Assembly: GCA_045837725.1 (NCBI GenBank)
Contig: JBEWZL010000276.1
Coordinates: 434,001-498,000 of the forward strand
Direction of reading: 5' to 3'
Source of the DNA: Vermamoeba vermiformis
Lineage: Eukaryota; Tubulinea; Echinamoebida
Length of the DNA stretch: 64,000 nucleotides
Made by a program: the position numbers and the translations under genes. Shown one piece after another: positions 22,206 through 33,481 of this stretch; the stretch's first letter is position 1, and each line of letters starts with the position of its first letter. The notes under the pieces were generated by a model that saw only the letters and a list, made by a program, of their open reading frames with translations, did not search any database and was not told the origin of the DNA.

Positions 22206-24171
22206 ATGAACTTCGATAAAGTTAAGGAGCAATTCCACCAAGCCCAAGATTACGTCAACAAGATGACCCCCAAGGAGAAGGCCGTCGGTGCTGCCGCCGT
22301 TGCCGGATCTTTGTTGACCGCGATCGCTCTCAAGAAGGTCCTCAGCCGACCCCCCAAGGCTAAGACCTACGATGACGCTGAAGTCGTAAGTGAAAGCAAT
22401 GCAAAAACGTAGTATGAGTTCAACCGGATTAATGGATTTTGGATTAACAGGTGAAGGCCGACAACTACTACGATGTTGCCATCGTTGGTGCTGGTCCTTC
22501 TGGCTCCACTTGCGCTTTCTACTTGTCCAAGGCCGGCAAGAAGGTTCTCTTGTTGGACAAAAAGCAATTCCCTCGCGACAAGTACTGCGGAGATGCCGTC
22601 AGCTACTTGGCTCAACACTACCTCAGAGAAATGGGTGCCTTCCAAGAACTCGTTGCTGAGAAGAAGCTTCGTATGGTAAGATATTTGTTATTAATAGAAT
22701 TACAGATCGTCCACAAAAATCCGTTGGAGTAATTATTTTACCACCCTGTATGCCATGATCAACGTACCCGAAGCGTGCACAATATTTATTTTGATTATTT
22801 AGTGGCTTAATCACTAATATTTGATTGAGGCCCGATACTCAAATCCCTCATCTTCGGTTGATTAATATCTTTGTTTTTAAGGCCCGAGTTGGTGGTATTG
22901 TCAGCCCTAAGGGTTACAGTTTCATCGGTAACTCCGCTCAAGAGTTGAACTTGGGTGAAATCGGTGTCATGGCTGCCGTTAAGAGAATCGACCTCGATGA
23001 GAAGATTGTCCGCGCCGCTCAACGCGCTGGTGCTCACCTCACTGAGAACTCTCAAGTCACTGTAAGTATATAATTTTTTGATGCATTTAATGATGCGAGT
23101 ATCTTCATTGAACATTTATTTAATCGATCCGAACTTTAATTTTTACGATCGTACTTTTTGTTAATCCAGTTTTTTATTCCGATAGGAAACCATCTTCGAC
23201 GAGAAGTCTGGTACTTGGGAAGTCCGATGCATCAACGAAAACCAACCTGAGCAAGAACCCCGCGTCTACAGAGCCCGCATGCTCGTTTGCGCTGACGGTT
23301 CTCCCTCTAACTTGGCTCGCAAGTTGGGCATCGTCAAGAACGAACCTGATTCATTCTGCTCTCGCCAATACATCAAGGCCGGCACTCACAACTTCGGCAA
23401 CATGGACGGAGTTTGCTTCTATCCTCGCGCTCTTTTGCCCGGTTACGCCGCCATCTTCGCTGAGGCCGACGGTGACGTCAACTACTTGTGCTACATTATC
23501 CCTGGTGGTCAAATGGGTGAGAAGGACTTGGCTAGCGTCCACGAAGATTTGGCCAAGAACGACCCCAACATTTCCAAGCTCTTGGGTCCCAACTACGAGC
23601 CTCGTGAGCGCATGAAGGGTGCTAGCTTGCGTCTCGGTGGTGTTGAGAAGTCTGTTGCCGAGAACTGCATCGTTATTGGTGACGCTTGCGGTATGATCGA
23701 TCCTCTTACTGGTGGTAAGTATCTATCTATTTTACAATTGCAACCCGCTAAAATTGGAAAATCAAATCCTGATCACGCGATCGCTAACCTCCGTTCCTTT
23801 CAGAGGGTATCCACCTTGCTATGCACAGCGGTAAGCTGGGAGCCGACTCTCTCCTCCAAGCCTTTGAGGCCAAGAACTTCACTGAAGGTTACTTGAACCA
23901 CGTCTACCACAAGAAATGGACTCACGAATTCGCCTCTGAGTTCTACTGGTCCATGAAGATGTCTCAAGCCCTCAACAAGTTCCCCATCGTCCTCGACGCT
24001 GCCGCTCTCTTGATTAACCGCAAGGGTGGTAACTTCTTGGCCGACTGGGCTCTTGTTATGTCTGGTCAAAAGTCCAAGTTGTGGTTCGCCAGACCCGACG
24101 TTGGTCTCTCTTTCCTCTACGAATTGGTCCGCGAATTCATCTTCGGTGGTGGTGCCAAGAAGAACCTCTAA
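22206..24171 (+). CDS. Geranylgeranyl-reductase-like FAD-dependent oxidoreductase, membrane-anchored
   Basis: Five exons, 22206-22385, 22451-22675, 22882-23061, 23186-23714 and 23804-24171, give 493 residues, all in phase. The first 60 residues form a leader with a hydrophobic stretch (VGAAAVAGSLLTAIALKKVL), probably a membrane anchor. The FAD-binding Rossmann start reads DVAIVGAGPSGSTCAFYLSK, followed by the GGR-family motif FPRDKYCGDAV, then ARMLVCADGSPS and the second FAD motif VIGDACGMIDPLTGEGI. This is the pattern of geranylgeranyl reductases, which reduce isoprenoid double bonds in chlorophyll, tocopherol or archaeal lipid synthesis. In a non-photosynthetic cell the substrate may be dolichol, quinone or another prenyl chain; that is inference. 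Codon bias indicates high expression. Confidence 0.85.
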
Positions 24172-24597
24172 ATTGCGAATCCTTCTAAACACATTTTTGC
24201 GAAGTAATAATAGTTAATAACCTTTCTATTCAATTTTGGCTCTTGATCTGGTTCTTTTCGTCTTGACTATTCTATCTTATTCTTCGTTTTGATCATCGCG
24301 AACTAAAGCGAAGAGTGTTTTGTACGTAATAAAGTCTCCTTATTTATCTCTAGATGCACGAGTCAGATTCACCGACGTTTCTCCCTCCTTAGCTCCTATA
24401 CTTGGATCTTTACCTTATGTTAAAGTACTTTGGTGTCTTCTTTGTTAAGTCGGGTGCGTTTGGACTTAATCATTTGTGGTCCGAGGATAAATAGCAAACT
24501 TTTCATGTTTTAACATTTGTCCATCTTTTAATACGGGGAGAAGACCACACAAGAGGAAGGGAAATTGTATTATATTATTTAAAGAACCACTTCCAAG
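24172..24597. other. Intergenic region upstream of RPB2
   Basis: 426 bases with AATAAA at 24328-24333 for the upstream gene. No coding frame seen. The RPB2 promoter should be here. Confidence 0.5.
24328..24333 (+). terminator. Polyadenylation signal of the reductase gene
   Basis: AATAAA about 155 bases after the stop codon. Confidence 0.4.
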
Positions 24598-27500
24598 ATG
24601 TATATGGATAGTCAGAGTAATTATTAGTTCTTGAAGAAAAGCAGATGGCGCTCAGTTATGGCGCGAGCAATAAATCGTTCAATTTGATTTAATAATTCTT
24701 CTTAATTGAGATTATTCATTATAAATTATAATACGCATAATAGTGAATTTAAATAACCAATAGAAATTATTACAAAAAATATTTCTCATCAGATCGGTAT
24801 TAACAAACTTTGAAATAACTAGCCGCCGCTGATGACGTGGACGAGCAGCGTGAAATTACTCAAGAGGATTCATGGACAGTCATCAGCGCTCATTTTGATG
24901 AGAAGGGTCTCGTCGGTCAACAACTAGATTCGTTCAACGAATTTCTCACAAATACAATTCAAGAACTTATTGACGACTCACCACCAATTGAATTATATCC
25001 ACAAGCACAGCACATGCCTGGCGCGGAGCTCGATGAAGAGGTAAGAATAATTCTGGTCCATTTTTTTCTCAAACCAAAAAAATTATTGCTTGCCCCAGAA
25101 AATTCTTTATTTCCCAATTATGCTAGTAATATGACTATCGTTCATATGCGAGGCATTTTTAAAATTGGAATCTGATCTCAGATCCGTTCCGCGGTTATGT
25201 TAATAACTAATTCTCTTCCGTTAGGCTCCTCACTTTACAATTAAATTCCAACAAACATATTTGAGTCGTCCCAGTCACTCTGAGGCCGATGGTTCAGAAA
25301 AACACTTGTGGCCCAATGACGCTCGTTTGCGTAACTTGACTTACTCGTCAAAGCTGTACGTCGACGTGACACGAACTACACACAGCCATGCTGGTGAAGA
25401 ACAAGACAACGTGCAGATCCACTTGGGTGATGTACGTAGCATTTGCGCTGCTTGCAGATCTGACGTTCCTAACACTCTTAACAGATTCCTATTATGCTTC
25501 GTTCAAACATTTGCTTGCTGTCATCGAGCACGCGTACTGACGCCAGCGCCCTCGGTGAATGCGAGTTTGACGAAGGAGGCTACTTTATTATCAACGGTAG
25601 CGAGAAGGTGTTGATTGCGCAAGAGAAGATGAGCACCAATCACGTCTACGTCTTCAAACAACAAGCAGGCAAATACAGTCACATTTGCGAAATTCGATCG
25701 TCCATTTGGGGAGGTCGTTTGATCTCTACCATGTACGTGCGACTTTTGAAATCAGCCTCACGTACTGGCCGTCGACTTCGTGCTACAATTCCCTACGTCC
25801 GTGACGAGATTCCCATTGTGATTATCTTCCGTGCTTTGGGCTTTGTATCAGATCGCGACATTCTCGAACACATTTGCTACGACTTGAACGACGCGCGTAT
25901 GATGGATCTCGTGCGCCCTTCACTCGAAGAAGCACTTGTCATTCAGAGCAAAGACGTAGCATTGGATTACATCGGCAAGCGTGGTATTGCTGGTGTCGGT
26001 GCCGTGCGTGAACGACGTATCAAATACGCCAAGGAGTTGTTGCAAAAAGAAATGTTGCCGCACGTCGGTGTCAGCGAATGCGAGACTAAGAAGGCCTATT
26101 TCTTCGGCTACATGATTCACCATTTGTTGCAAGTCGCACTGAACAGAAGACAGCAAGACGATCGTGATCACTTTGGCAACAAACGTATGGACTTGGCAGG
26201 TCCCTTGATGGCCACTCTCTTCAGACAGTTGTTGGCCAAGTTGAACAAGAACTTACGCTTGAAGTTGCAACGAGTAAGTACTCATTCATAAGGCCTATAA
26301 TATTATGATACTAATAATTCTGTAGTCTGTGGATACTGGTGTGGATCTTAACTTGACTCAATCATTGAAGACCGAAATTATCACCAAGGGTCTCGCGTAC
26401 TCGCTTGGTACAGGCAACTGGACCGCTAACCGAGGTCAAACTACGAAGACAGGTGTCAGTCAAGTGTTGAACCGTCTCACCTTCGCTTCAACTCTCAGTC
26501 ACTTGCGCCGTATGAACACGCCTATTGGTCGTGAAAGCAAGTTGGCTAAGCCTCGTCAATTGCACAACACGCACTGGGGTATGGTCTGCCCTGCTGAGAC
26601 CCCTGAAGGTCAGATGTGCGGCCTTGTCAAGAACTTGGCTATGATGGCCTACATTTCCGTCGGTGCTACTGCCGGCCCTATTATGTCTTTCTTGGAAGAA
26701 TTTTCAACAGAAGATCTTGAAGGCATTACACCCTCTGAAGTGCCCACTGCTACCAAGATTTTCGTCAACGGCGCTTGGGTCGGTATTCACCGTAGCCCTC
26801 ACGAGTTGGTGAAGAACTTGCGACAAATGAGACGAACGGGAGATTTTCCTCACCCTGCTGAAGTGTCCATCGTGCACGACATCTTTGATCGTGAAGTGCG
26901 CATCTACACTGACGCCGGTCGTTGCTGCCGACCTCTTTACGTCGTCGAGAACCAACGCTTGAAGATCAACAAGGATCACATTGAAAAGCTTCACAAGCGC
27001 AACATCACCGAATACACCTTCTCGAGCTTGTTGCTTGAAGGTCTCGTCGAATACATTGACGGTGAAGAAGAAGAAACAGTCATGGTTGCTATGTTCCCGA
27101 GTGACTTGCGTCGTGCTCGTCGTGAAGAGAACTACGCCACGACATACACGCACTGCGAGATTCATCCTTCGATGATCTTGGGTATTTGCGCGTCAATTAT
27201 TCCTTTCCCCGATCACAACCAGTCCCCGCGTAACACTTACCAATCTGCTATGGGTAAGCAGGCTATCGGTGTGTACGCGACCAATTTCATGGTGCGCATG
27301 GACACAATGGCGCACATTCTCTATTACCCTCAAAAGCCGCTCGTCACGACGCGTTCCATGGAGTACTTGAAGTTCAGAGAGTTGCCTGCCGGTATCAACA
27401 CCATTGTCGCTGTCGCTTGTTACTCTGGTTACAACCAAGAAGACTCTCTGATTATGAACCAGTCTTCTATTGATCGTGGTTTCATGCGCTCCATGTACTT

Positions 27501-28662
27501 CAGAACTTACGTCACTGAAGAGTCACAAGAAGAGTTCGGTGGCACAACCATGCGCGAGACATTCGAGAACCCCAACCCTCAAGAGACTGCTGGCATGCAG
27601 CCTGGCAGTTACGCCAAGCTCGACGAAGACGGCTTCGCTCCTCCAGGCACACGTGTCAGTGGTGGTGACATCATCGTTGGCAAGACCATTCCATTGATGA
27701 TCAAGGAAGAACAAAAGTCTGTCGTGCTTCAGCGCAAGACTAAGAAGGACGCATCAATCCCGCTCAAGGCCAGCGAGCAAGGTATCATTGACAACGTCAT
27801 GTTGAGCACCAACCGCGAAGGCAACAAGTACGCTAAAATCCGTGTTCGTGCCATTCGTATTCCTCAGATTGGTGACAAGTTCTCGTCTCGTCACGGTCAA
27901 AAAGGTACTGTCGGTATTACTTACCGTCAAGAAGACATGCCGTTCACATGCGAGGGTATCAGTCCCGACATTATCATGAACCCTCACGCCGTCCCATCTC
28001 GTATGACTATCGGTCAGCTCGTCGAATGTTTGTTGGGCAAACTCTCGGCCATTCGTGGTGAAGAAGGTGATGCCACACCGTTTACTGATGTGTCCGTCGA
28101 AGATATTGCCACGTTGTTGCACCGTCACGGCTATCAAATGCGTGGTGCCGAGGTCGTGTACAACGGTCACACTGGCCGCAAGTTGGAGGCTCAATTGTTC
28201 TTGGGTCCCACTTACTACCAGCGCTTGAAGCATTTGGTCGACGACAAGATGTTCTCTCGTGCCCGTGGTCGTGTGCAGATCTTGACTCGTCAACCTGTCG
28301 AAGGTAGATCCCGTGGTGGTGGTCTGCGTTTCGGAGAAATGGAACGCGATTGTATGATTGCCCACGGTGCTGCCAACTTCTTGAAGGAACGTTTGTACGA
28401 TCAATCTGACGCTTATCGCGTGCACGTCTGCGACATTTGCGGCTTGATTGCTATTGCCAACCTGAAGCGTAACTACTTTGAATGCAGAGGCTGTCGAAAC
28501 AAGACAAAGGTATACATATTTATTAAGGTCTATATGTTAACTAACACTTGCTGATAGATTTCTCAAATCACGATGCCCTACGCTTGCAAGTTGTTATTCC
28601 AGGAACTTATGGCCATGAATATTGCTCCTCGTATGATGACCACTCTGCCCGAGGACGACTAA
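24598..28662 (+). CDS. RPB2: DNA-directed RNA polymerase II second-largest subunit
   Basis: Six exons: 24598-24616, 24823-25040, 25225-25431, 25485-26273, 26326-28509 and 28558-28662; 3522 bases, 1173 residues, close to human RPB2 (1174). The tiny first exon (MYMDSQ plus one base) is inferred from the phase and from the usual MY start of RPB2; it is the least certain part. Clear landmarks are [17 protein letters not shown], the fork/lobe region, [20 protein letters not shown], the catalytic hybrid-binding [13 protein letters not shown], and the C-terminal zinc site CDICGL...CRGC. It forms half of the active centre of Pol II in the nucleus. Exon 5 is 2184 bases, the longest uninterrupted coding stretch in the window. 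The donor at 28510 (GTATAC) is weak. Confidence 0.97.
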
Positions 28663-28983
28663 GTAGACATTGTGCTACAGTCCAGCTAAGTCCTAGTCAT
28701 TTCTTTTGTCCTATAATTTTGTTCCAACACTGTGAAAAGCGAAAAAAATCAAAAAATTGTGAAATTAATAAATAGGCGAGAATATCGCCACTAATTGTCA
28801 ATATCCATCGATGAGTGCCAATAGCTTTAATAGGTCCCGCATCCAATAGTTTAGCAGAAATTCTTGCAGTATTTTTAATTTTCCGCTCATGACACGTGTC
28901 ATCAAACACAAAACGCAGTGCGCCCAACAAAAATATCCATTCATTTCCACTAAACAAGAAGAAACCACCCAGCACTACTCCTA
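28663..28983. other. Spacer with promoter of the first F-box-like paralog
   Basis: 321 bases between the RPB2 stop and the next ATG. It contains TGACACGTGTCA at 28890-28901 in a block (TTCCGCTYATGACACGTGTC) that is conserved upstream of the third paralog at 33399-33418. Confidence 0.55.
28890..28901. promoter_or_regulatory. TGACACGTGTCA element upstream of F-box-like paralog 1
   Basis: Perfect palindrome about 83 bases before the ATG. Flanking bases are shared with the element at 33407-33418 upstream of paralog 3, so the block is conserved at the same place in duplicated promoters. Confidence 0.55.
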
Positions 28984-30880
28984 ATGAGCGCAATTACCTC
29001 GTAAGATCCACACAGCAGATTCGTTAGGTACTAACTACTCTTGTCAGAACGGATCTTTACTCCAACAAGGATGCTCTTCTTTCAATAAGCACTTTTCTGT
29101 CACTCAAGCAGCTCAACTTATTGCGAGAGATCAGCAAGCAGTTCAATTCGTGGCTCTCTGATTTTTCAAGTTTTTCTTGGAAGAAACGAATTGAATTATC
29201 GTTTCCATCTTCATTCAAAGACGTTCTCAAAGAAGATGTGACGGATCAAATAACGAAACTGCGCAAGTTCGACACATTGGTAGATGCAGGTCATCAAGTC
29301 TCGTTCTTCTCGCTCTGTTCCTTGCTGGATGCTGGCTCTATCGAAGTGAACATGAAGTACCAAGTTCTCTTGGTCTCGTGCGCTATTTGTTATCGTTTAT
29401 AACAAGACAAGCGTCATGGTATTTGATGCTGTTGCAGGCAAAGATATCGCCCGAGTCAATTTCCCCGAAATGAAGTCTATCGACAGGATACTTTTTGACA
29501 ATAAGAGTGAGTTGTAGCATTTATTTATCGAGGCACAGCACTAATCCTCGTTACTCAGACCACAAGGTTGGCTTTGTGAATAACGAGACTGGCATGTTGA
29601 AGCTCTACGGACTTGAAGACAACGTGCTCAACTTCGAGGCAGACTTCACGTGCGATAAGTTAAAGCCAAGCCGTGGATTAATCCCTCAAATTTATGGTAC
29701 GATTGTATTACATTTTGCAACCTTGTACTAATTGTAACCAGGTGATTATATCATCGTCAGGCAAGAATATCCTGCGAAGTTAGCGTGGTACTCGTTGTCT
29801 TCAGGCAAGCAGGTCAAGGAGATTGACGTTCCTGGAGACGACGGCGTCTTCTTTGCGCCTTCAGAAATCGATCCGGTTATCTACATTAGTGAAACTATGG
29901 AGGAGGACTACGTCATCAATGCGGTCGATTGTACTCTGGAACACGACGAGGTTATCGAACAAGAATACAGTGGTTACTTAGGCATCGAGATGGATAACTG
30001 TGGTGATGGAGTTGCCGGCTTAAAGTTGATTGAGACCGAGCACGGGGCCGTACTGAACATCTATCTTCTAGGCACTGGCGACAGAGCCTACCGCGCCATC
30101 GACTTGGACGCTGAAAAAAAGGTCTTGTCGTTGAATTTTGACGAGTTTTGGAGCTACCAATCGATCAAGTACAACCCTGGTAGTAACTTCTACAGCATGA
30201 ATAATGGAAAAGGTATGTGATTGTACAACTAAATATAAATGATTTACTCATTTCGTGCAGGTGTGGTTGCAATCATGGACTCCAAAAAGAAGTACGACGA
30301 TGAGAAGTGTTACATTGAAGACAAGAAGAAGGCGAACAAATCTGCCGAAAACCCAAATGAAGACCATGAAGACGAAGATGAAGAAGATGAAGATGAGGGG
30401 TACTCCGACGAAGAGGACGAAAGCGAGGACCCGACTGAAGGCGCGTACTTCAAGTTCAAAGCTAAACTTAAATGGAGCAAGTGGCTCAACAAAGATCTGT
30501 TCACGGCCAAGTCTATCGTTGGCGGTCAGTCTCGTCAAGTATTCTTCTCGATCTCTCAGCGCGGCATCATTGGCTCAATCGACGCTGACATCAATGAGGT
30601 GTTTATCGCTGACAACACGATCATCGCCTTCACCGCTGCTGGTGACATCTATCGCGTCACATTGGACATGGACTTTGGCGATGGCGAAGAAGATGAAAAG
30701 AACGAAGACGAAGAGTCTGAGAGTGGCGATGACGAAGAAGAAGTTGAGCCCGAAGCTGGTACAAACAGCGACGCACATGACAACAAGAAGCGCAAGTCTT
30801 CTGAGCGTGACGATGATGATAGTGATGACGCACAAGAATCGCCGAAAAAGAAGCAACGAGTGGAGTGTTGCTGCAGTTAA
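28984..30880 (+). pseudogene. F-box-like/acidic nuclear-type protein, paralog 1, one frame break
   Basis: Exons 28984-29000, 29048-29506, 29559-29696, 29742-30212 and 30261-30880 match paralog 3 in position and phase. The N-terminus (DALLSISTFLSLKQLNLLRE) resembles a degenerate F-box helix set, followed by a conserved WKKRIELSF block, beta-rich unknown regions, an acidic stretch (about 30355-30435), a conserved RGIIGSIDADINEVFIADNT block, and a basic end PKKKQRVECCCS. In exon 2, at about 29365-29371, one extra base relative to paralogs shifts frame: paralog 2 reads GTTCCTTGG and this copy GTTCTCTTGG. Without recoding it stops at 29402. The downstream frame stays open and conserved, so loss is recent, or the base is an assembly error, or the frame is shifted in translation. 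Confidence 0.7.
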
Positions 30881-31357
30881 AAATAACAAACCAGTAGAAT
30901 CGTGTGCCCTAATTTTCATCTTAATAAATTGATTTCAATTGTCATTTTCTGTGCTGCAACACCAAACGAAGCTCAGCAGTAGTACTGGAGATTAAATACT
31001 TCCAGCCGTTGTATAATATCGAGTTAATCAATAATTTAGGCCAGATTTGCTCAACAAAAATACTTCTCGCTCGATTTTTGCTCGCTTCTCGCGTAAAAAA
31101 TTACAAATATTCAAACAAATTCGAATTGAAACCAATCAATGGCTTTATGACCCATAGATACGTGTAAAATCTAAATCCAAATATTTTTCTTCGGTGGCGC
31201 TCTACTAACTCGTCAATAGCATTATTTAATTGACGGCTTGCATATTTCTTGTTTGGATAAATCTCACGTGCATTCTCTTTATGTAAAATCGGGGTGTACA
31301 ACGCGTCATAAAAACCATTTATTGAAAACTAAGGAACAGCTAACAAACATAATCTTC
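30881..31357. other. Spacer between F-box-like paralogs 1 and 2
   Basis: 477 bases, AT-rich, with AATAAA at about 30923. No TGACACGTGTCA element is found here, unlike the promoters of paralogs 1 and 3. No coding frame has support. Confidence 0.5.
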
Positions 31358-33323
31358 ATGGATACATTCGCCACTTCGTAAGAACATTACAGTTTCTTGT
31401 GGGCAGTAAACTAATTCATAATCCAGGCCGGATCTTTTTTCCAACAAGGACATACTTCTTTCAATCAGCACTTTTCTGTCACTCAAACAACTCAACTTAT
31501 TGCGAGAGATCAGCAAGCAGTTCAAGTCATGGCTCTCTGATTTTTCAAGTTTTTCTTGGAAGAAACGAATTGAATTATCGTTTCCAGCCTCGTTCAAAGA
31601 CGTTCTCAAAGAAGATGTGAAGGACCAAATGGCGAAACTGCGCAAGTTCGATACATTGGTTGACTCAGGTCATCAAGTCTCGTTCTTCTTGCTCTCTTCC
31701 TTGTTGGATGCAGCCACTGTTGCAGCGAACATGAAGTACCAAGTTCCTTGGGCACGTCACCAGTACCTTATCACCTACAACCAAACAGAGGCGTTAGTAT
31801 TCGATTCGTTGTCAGGCAGATCAGTTTCTCGAGTCAATTTCCCCGAAATGATATCGATCGAGACCGTACTTTTTGACATCAAACGTGGGTAGTAGTGATT
31901 ATTTAATACGCCTCCGGACTAATATATGTGTTGTAGATCGCAAAGTTGGCTTTGTTAACCGAGAGAATGGTACGATGACGCTCTGTCACCTCGAGAACAA
32001 TGAGCTAAAGTTCGACGCCTACTTCACATCAAATTATCTCAAAGTCCAAAAAGGTTGCGAGCTGATTAAGCAAATATATGGTACGTTGCTATTTATAATA
32101 TTCTTCGGCCTGATTACTTCGTAAGGTGATAATATAATCGTCCATGGTGACTATCAGCTGGTGTGGTATTCGTTACTGACCAACGAACCTGTGAAGCAGA
32201 TCGATTTAACTTTTTACGGCGTATATGTAGTTGCATCTGAAGTCGAGCCAGTGCTTTTTGTTAGCGAGACCGACAACGACACGGCTGAATTCTACACCAT
32301 TCACGTTGTTGATTGCACGCTCCAATCGACTGAACCAATGACCAAGTTGTACAGCGCTAACTTCGAAATCGAGTACGAGAATTGTGGGGATGGTGTTAGG
32401 TGGCTTGGAATTGATCGAGACTGAGCATGGGCGGATGCTAAATATCTATCAGCTCGGCACTTGTGACAGAGCTTATGACGCTTACGACATCTGTACCGAT
32501 AGAATCGTAGACTGGCTACACTTCGACTATTCTTGGCGGGGTTATCGGTCAATACGATACAATCCCGGTAGCAATTTCTATAGCGTCAAGAAAGGATCAC
32601 GTACGCCGGCACTATATCAATTTTTCTAACGCGTTACTAAGGGTAACTTCTCTTAGAACTTGCTATCATGGAGACTGACGAAGAGTATCAAGACGACGTG
32701 TGTGATTCAGTAGCCACTATAAAGAGACGGATGACGATGAGCTAAGCGAAGAAGAGGATTATTACAACGGGTCTGAGGATCCGTTGCAAGGTGCATACTT
32801 CAAGTTCAACTCCAAAACTGAAGGAAGCAAGTGGCTTAACAAGGATCTGTTCGCGGTTAAGACACTCGACAAAGTGAACAAGAAAGTTGAGCCAGAACCT
32901 CTGCCTTCAAAAGCCCGCAGAGGATCCAAACGAGGAAGACTTCAAAGCAGGGTCAAAGTGGAGCCGGAAGTCGCAGAAACGAAGTCTCGTCTAGCGTTCT
33001 TCTCGATCGCTAAGCGCGGCATCATTGGTTCAATCGACGATGACATCAATGAGGTGTTTATCGCTGACAACACGATCATCGCCTTCACCGCAGCTGATGA
33101 CATCTATCGTGTCATATTGGACATGGACTTTCAAGACAAAGACAAAGATGAAAAGAACGAAGACGAGAATGTGGCTGACGTGAAAAACGAAGATCGACAA
33201 GTTGAAGAGGAAGGGAGCGGGGCGAACAATAAGCGCAAGATTTCTGAACGTGACGATGATGATAGTGACGACGTACAAGAACCACCGAAAAAGAAGCAAC
33301 GAATGGAGTGTTGCTGCAGTTAA
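31358..33323 (+). pseudogene. F-box-like/acidic nuclear-type protein, paralog 2, two frame breaks
   Basis: Exons 31358-31377, 31427-31884, 31937-32080, 32126-32600 and 32657-33323 follow the paralog plan; exon 2 has the same length (458) as in paralog 3. Exon 4 carries one extra base at about 32396 (GATGGTGTTAGGTGGC), which would stop translation at 32424. Exon 5 has a second break near 32700-32725, before a conserved acidic segment and the RGIIGSIDDDINEVF block; that 3' frame runs open to 33323 and ends KKKQRMECCCS. The exon 2 donor (GTGGGT) is also poor. Two breaks plus the missing promoter palindrome make this the most decayed copy. Acidic and basic low-complexity parts have expanded relative to paralog 3. 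Confidence 0.7.
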
Positions 33324-33406
33324 CAAATAAGCAAAAACTTGGCAAAGCATCTTGGCAGCGATTTTAGAAGAAATTCTCACGCAGATATTTTTGATAATTC
33401 CGCTTA

Positions 33407-33418
33407 TGACACGTGTCA
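33407..33418. promoter_or_regulatory. TGACACGTGTCA element upstream of F-box-like paralog 3
   Basis: Perfect palindrome about 64 bases before the ATG at 33482, in a flank (ATTCCGCTTATGACACGTGT) nearly the same as at 28880-28900. Confidence 0.55.
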
Positions 33419-33481
33419 CCAAACGTAAAAAAGCTGCCCAAAAACAACAATAAACCCAATTTCCAAACAACAGTAACACTC

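Noticed and set aside
19355-24597. tRNA or other structured RNA genes in the longer spacers
   Set aside because: I looked for A-box/B-box-like and cloverleaf patterns by eye and found none; a tRNAscan or Infernal run could confirm.
27754-28425. Long minus-strand open frame opposite RPB2
   Set aside because: Shadow of the highly biased RPB2 codons; the plus-strand frame is unambiguous.
30239-30932. Several overlapping open frames on both strands in the acidic region of F-box-like paralog 1
   Set aside because: GAA/GAC-rich repeats are open in many frames. Only the frame conserved among the three paralogs is kept.
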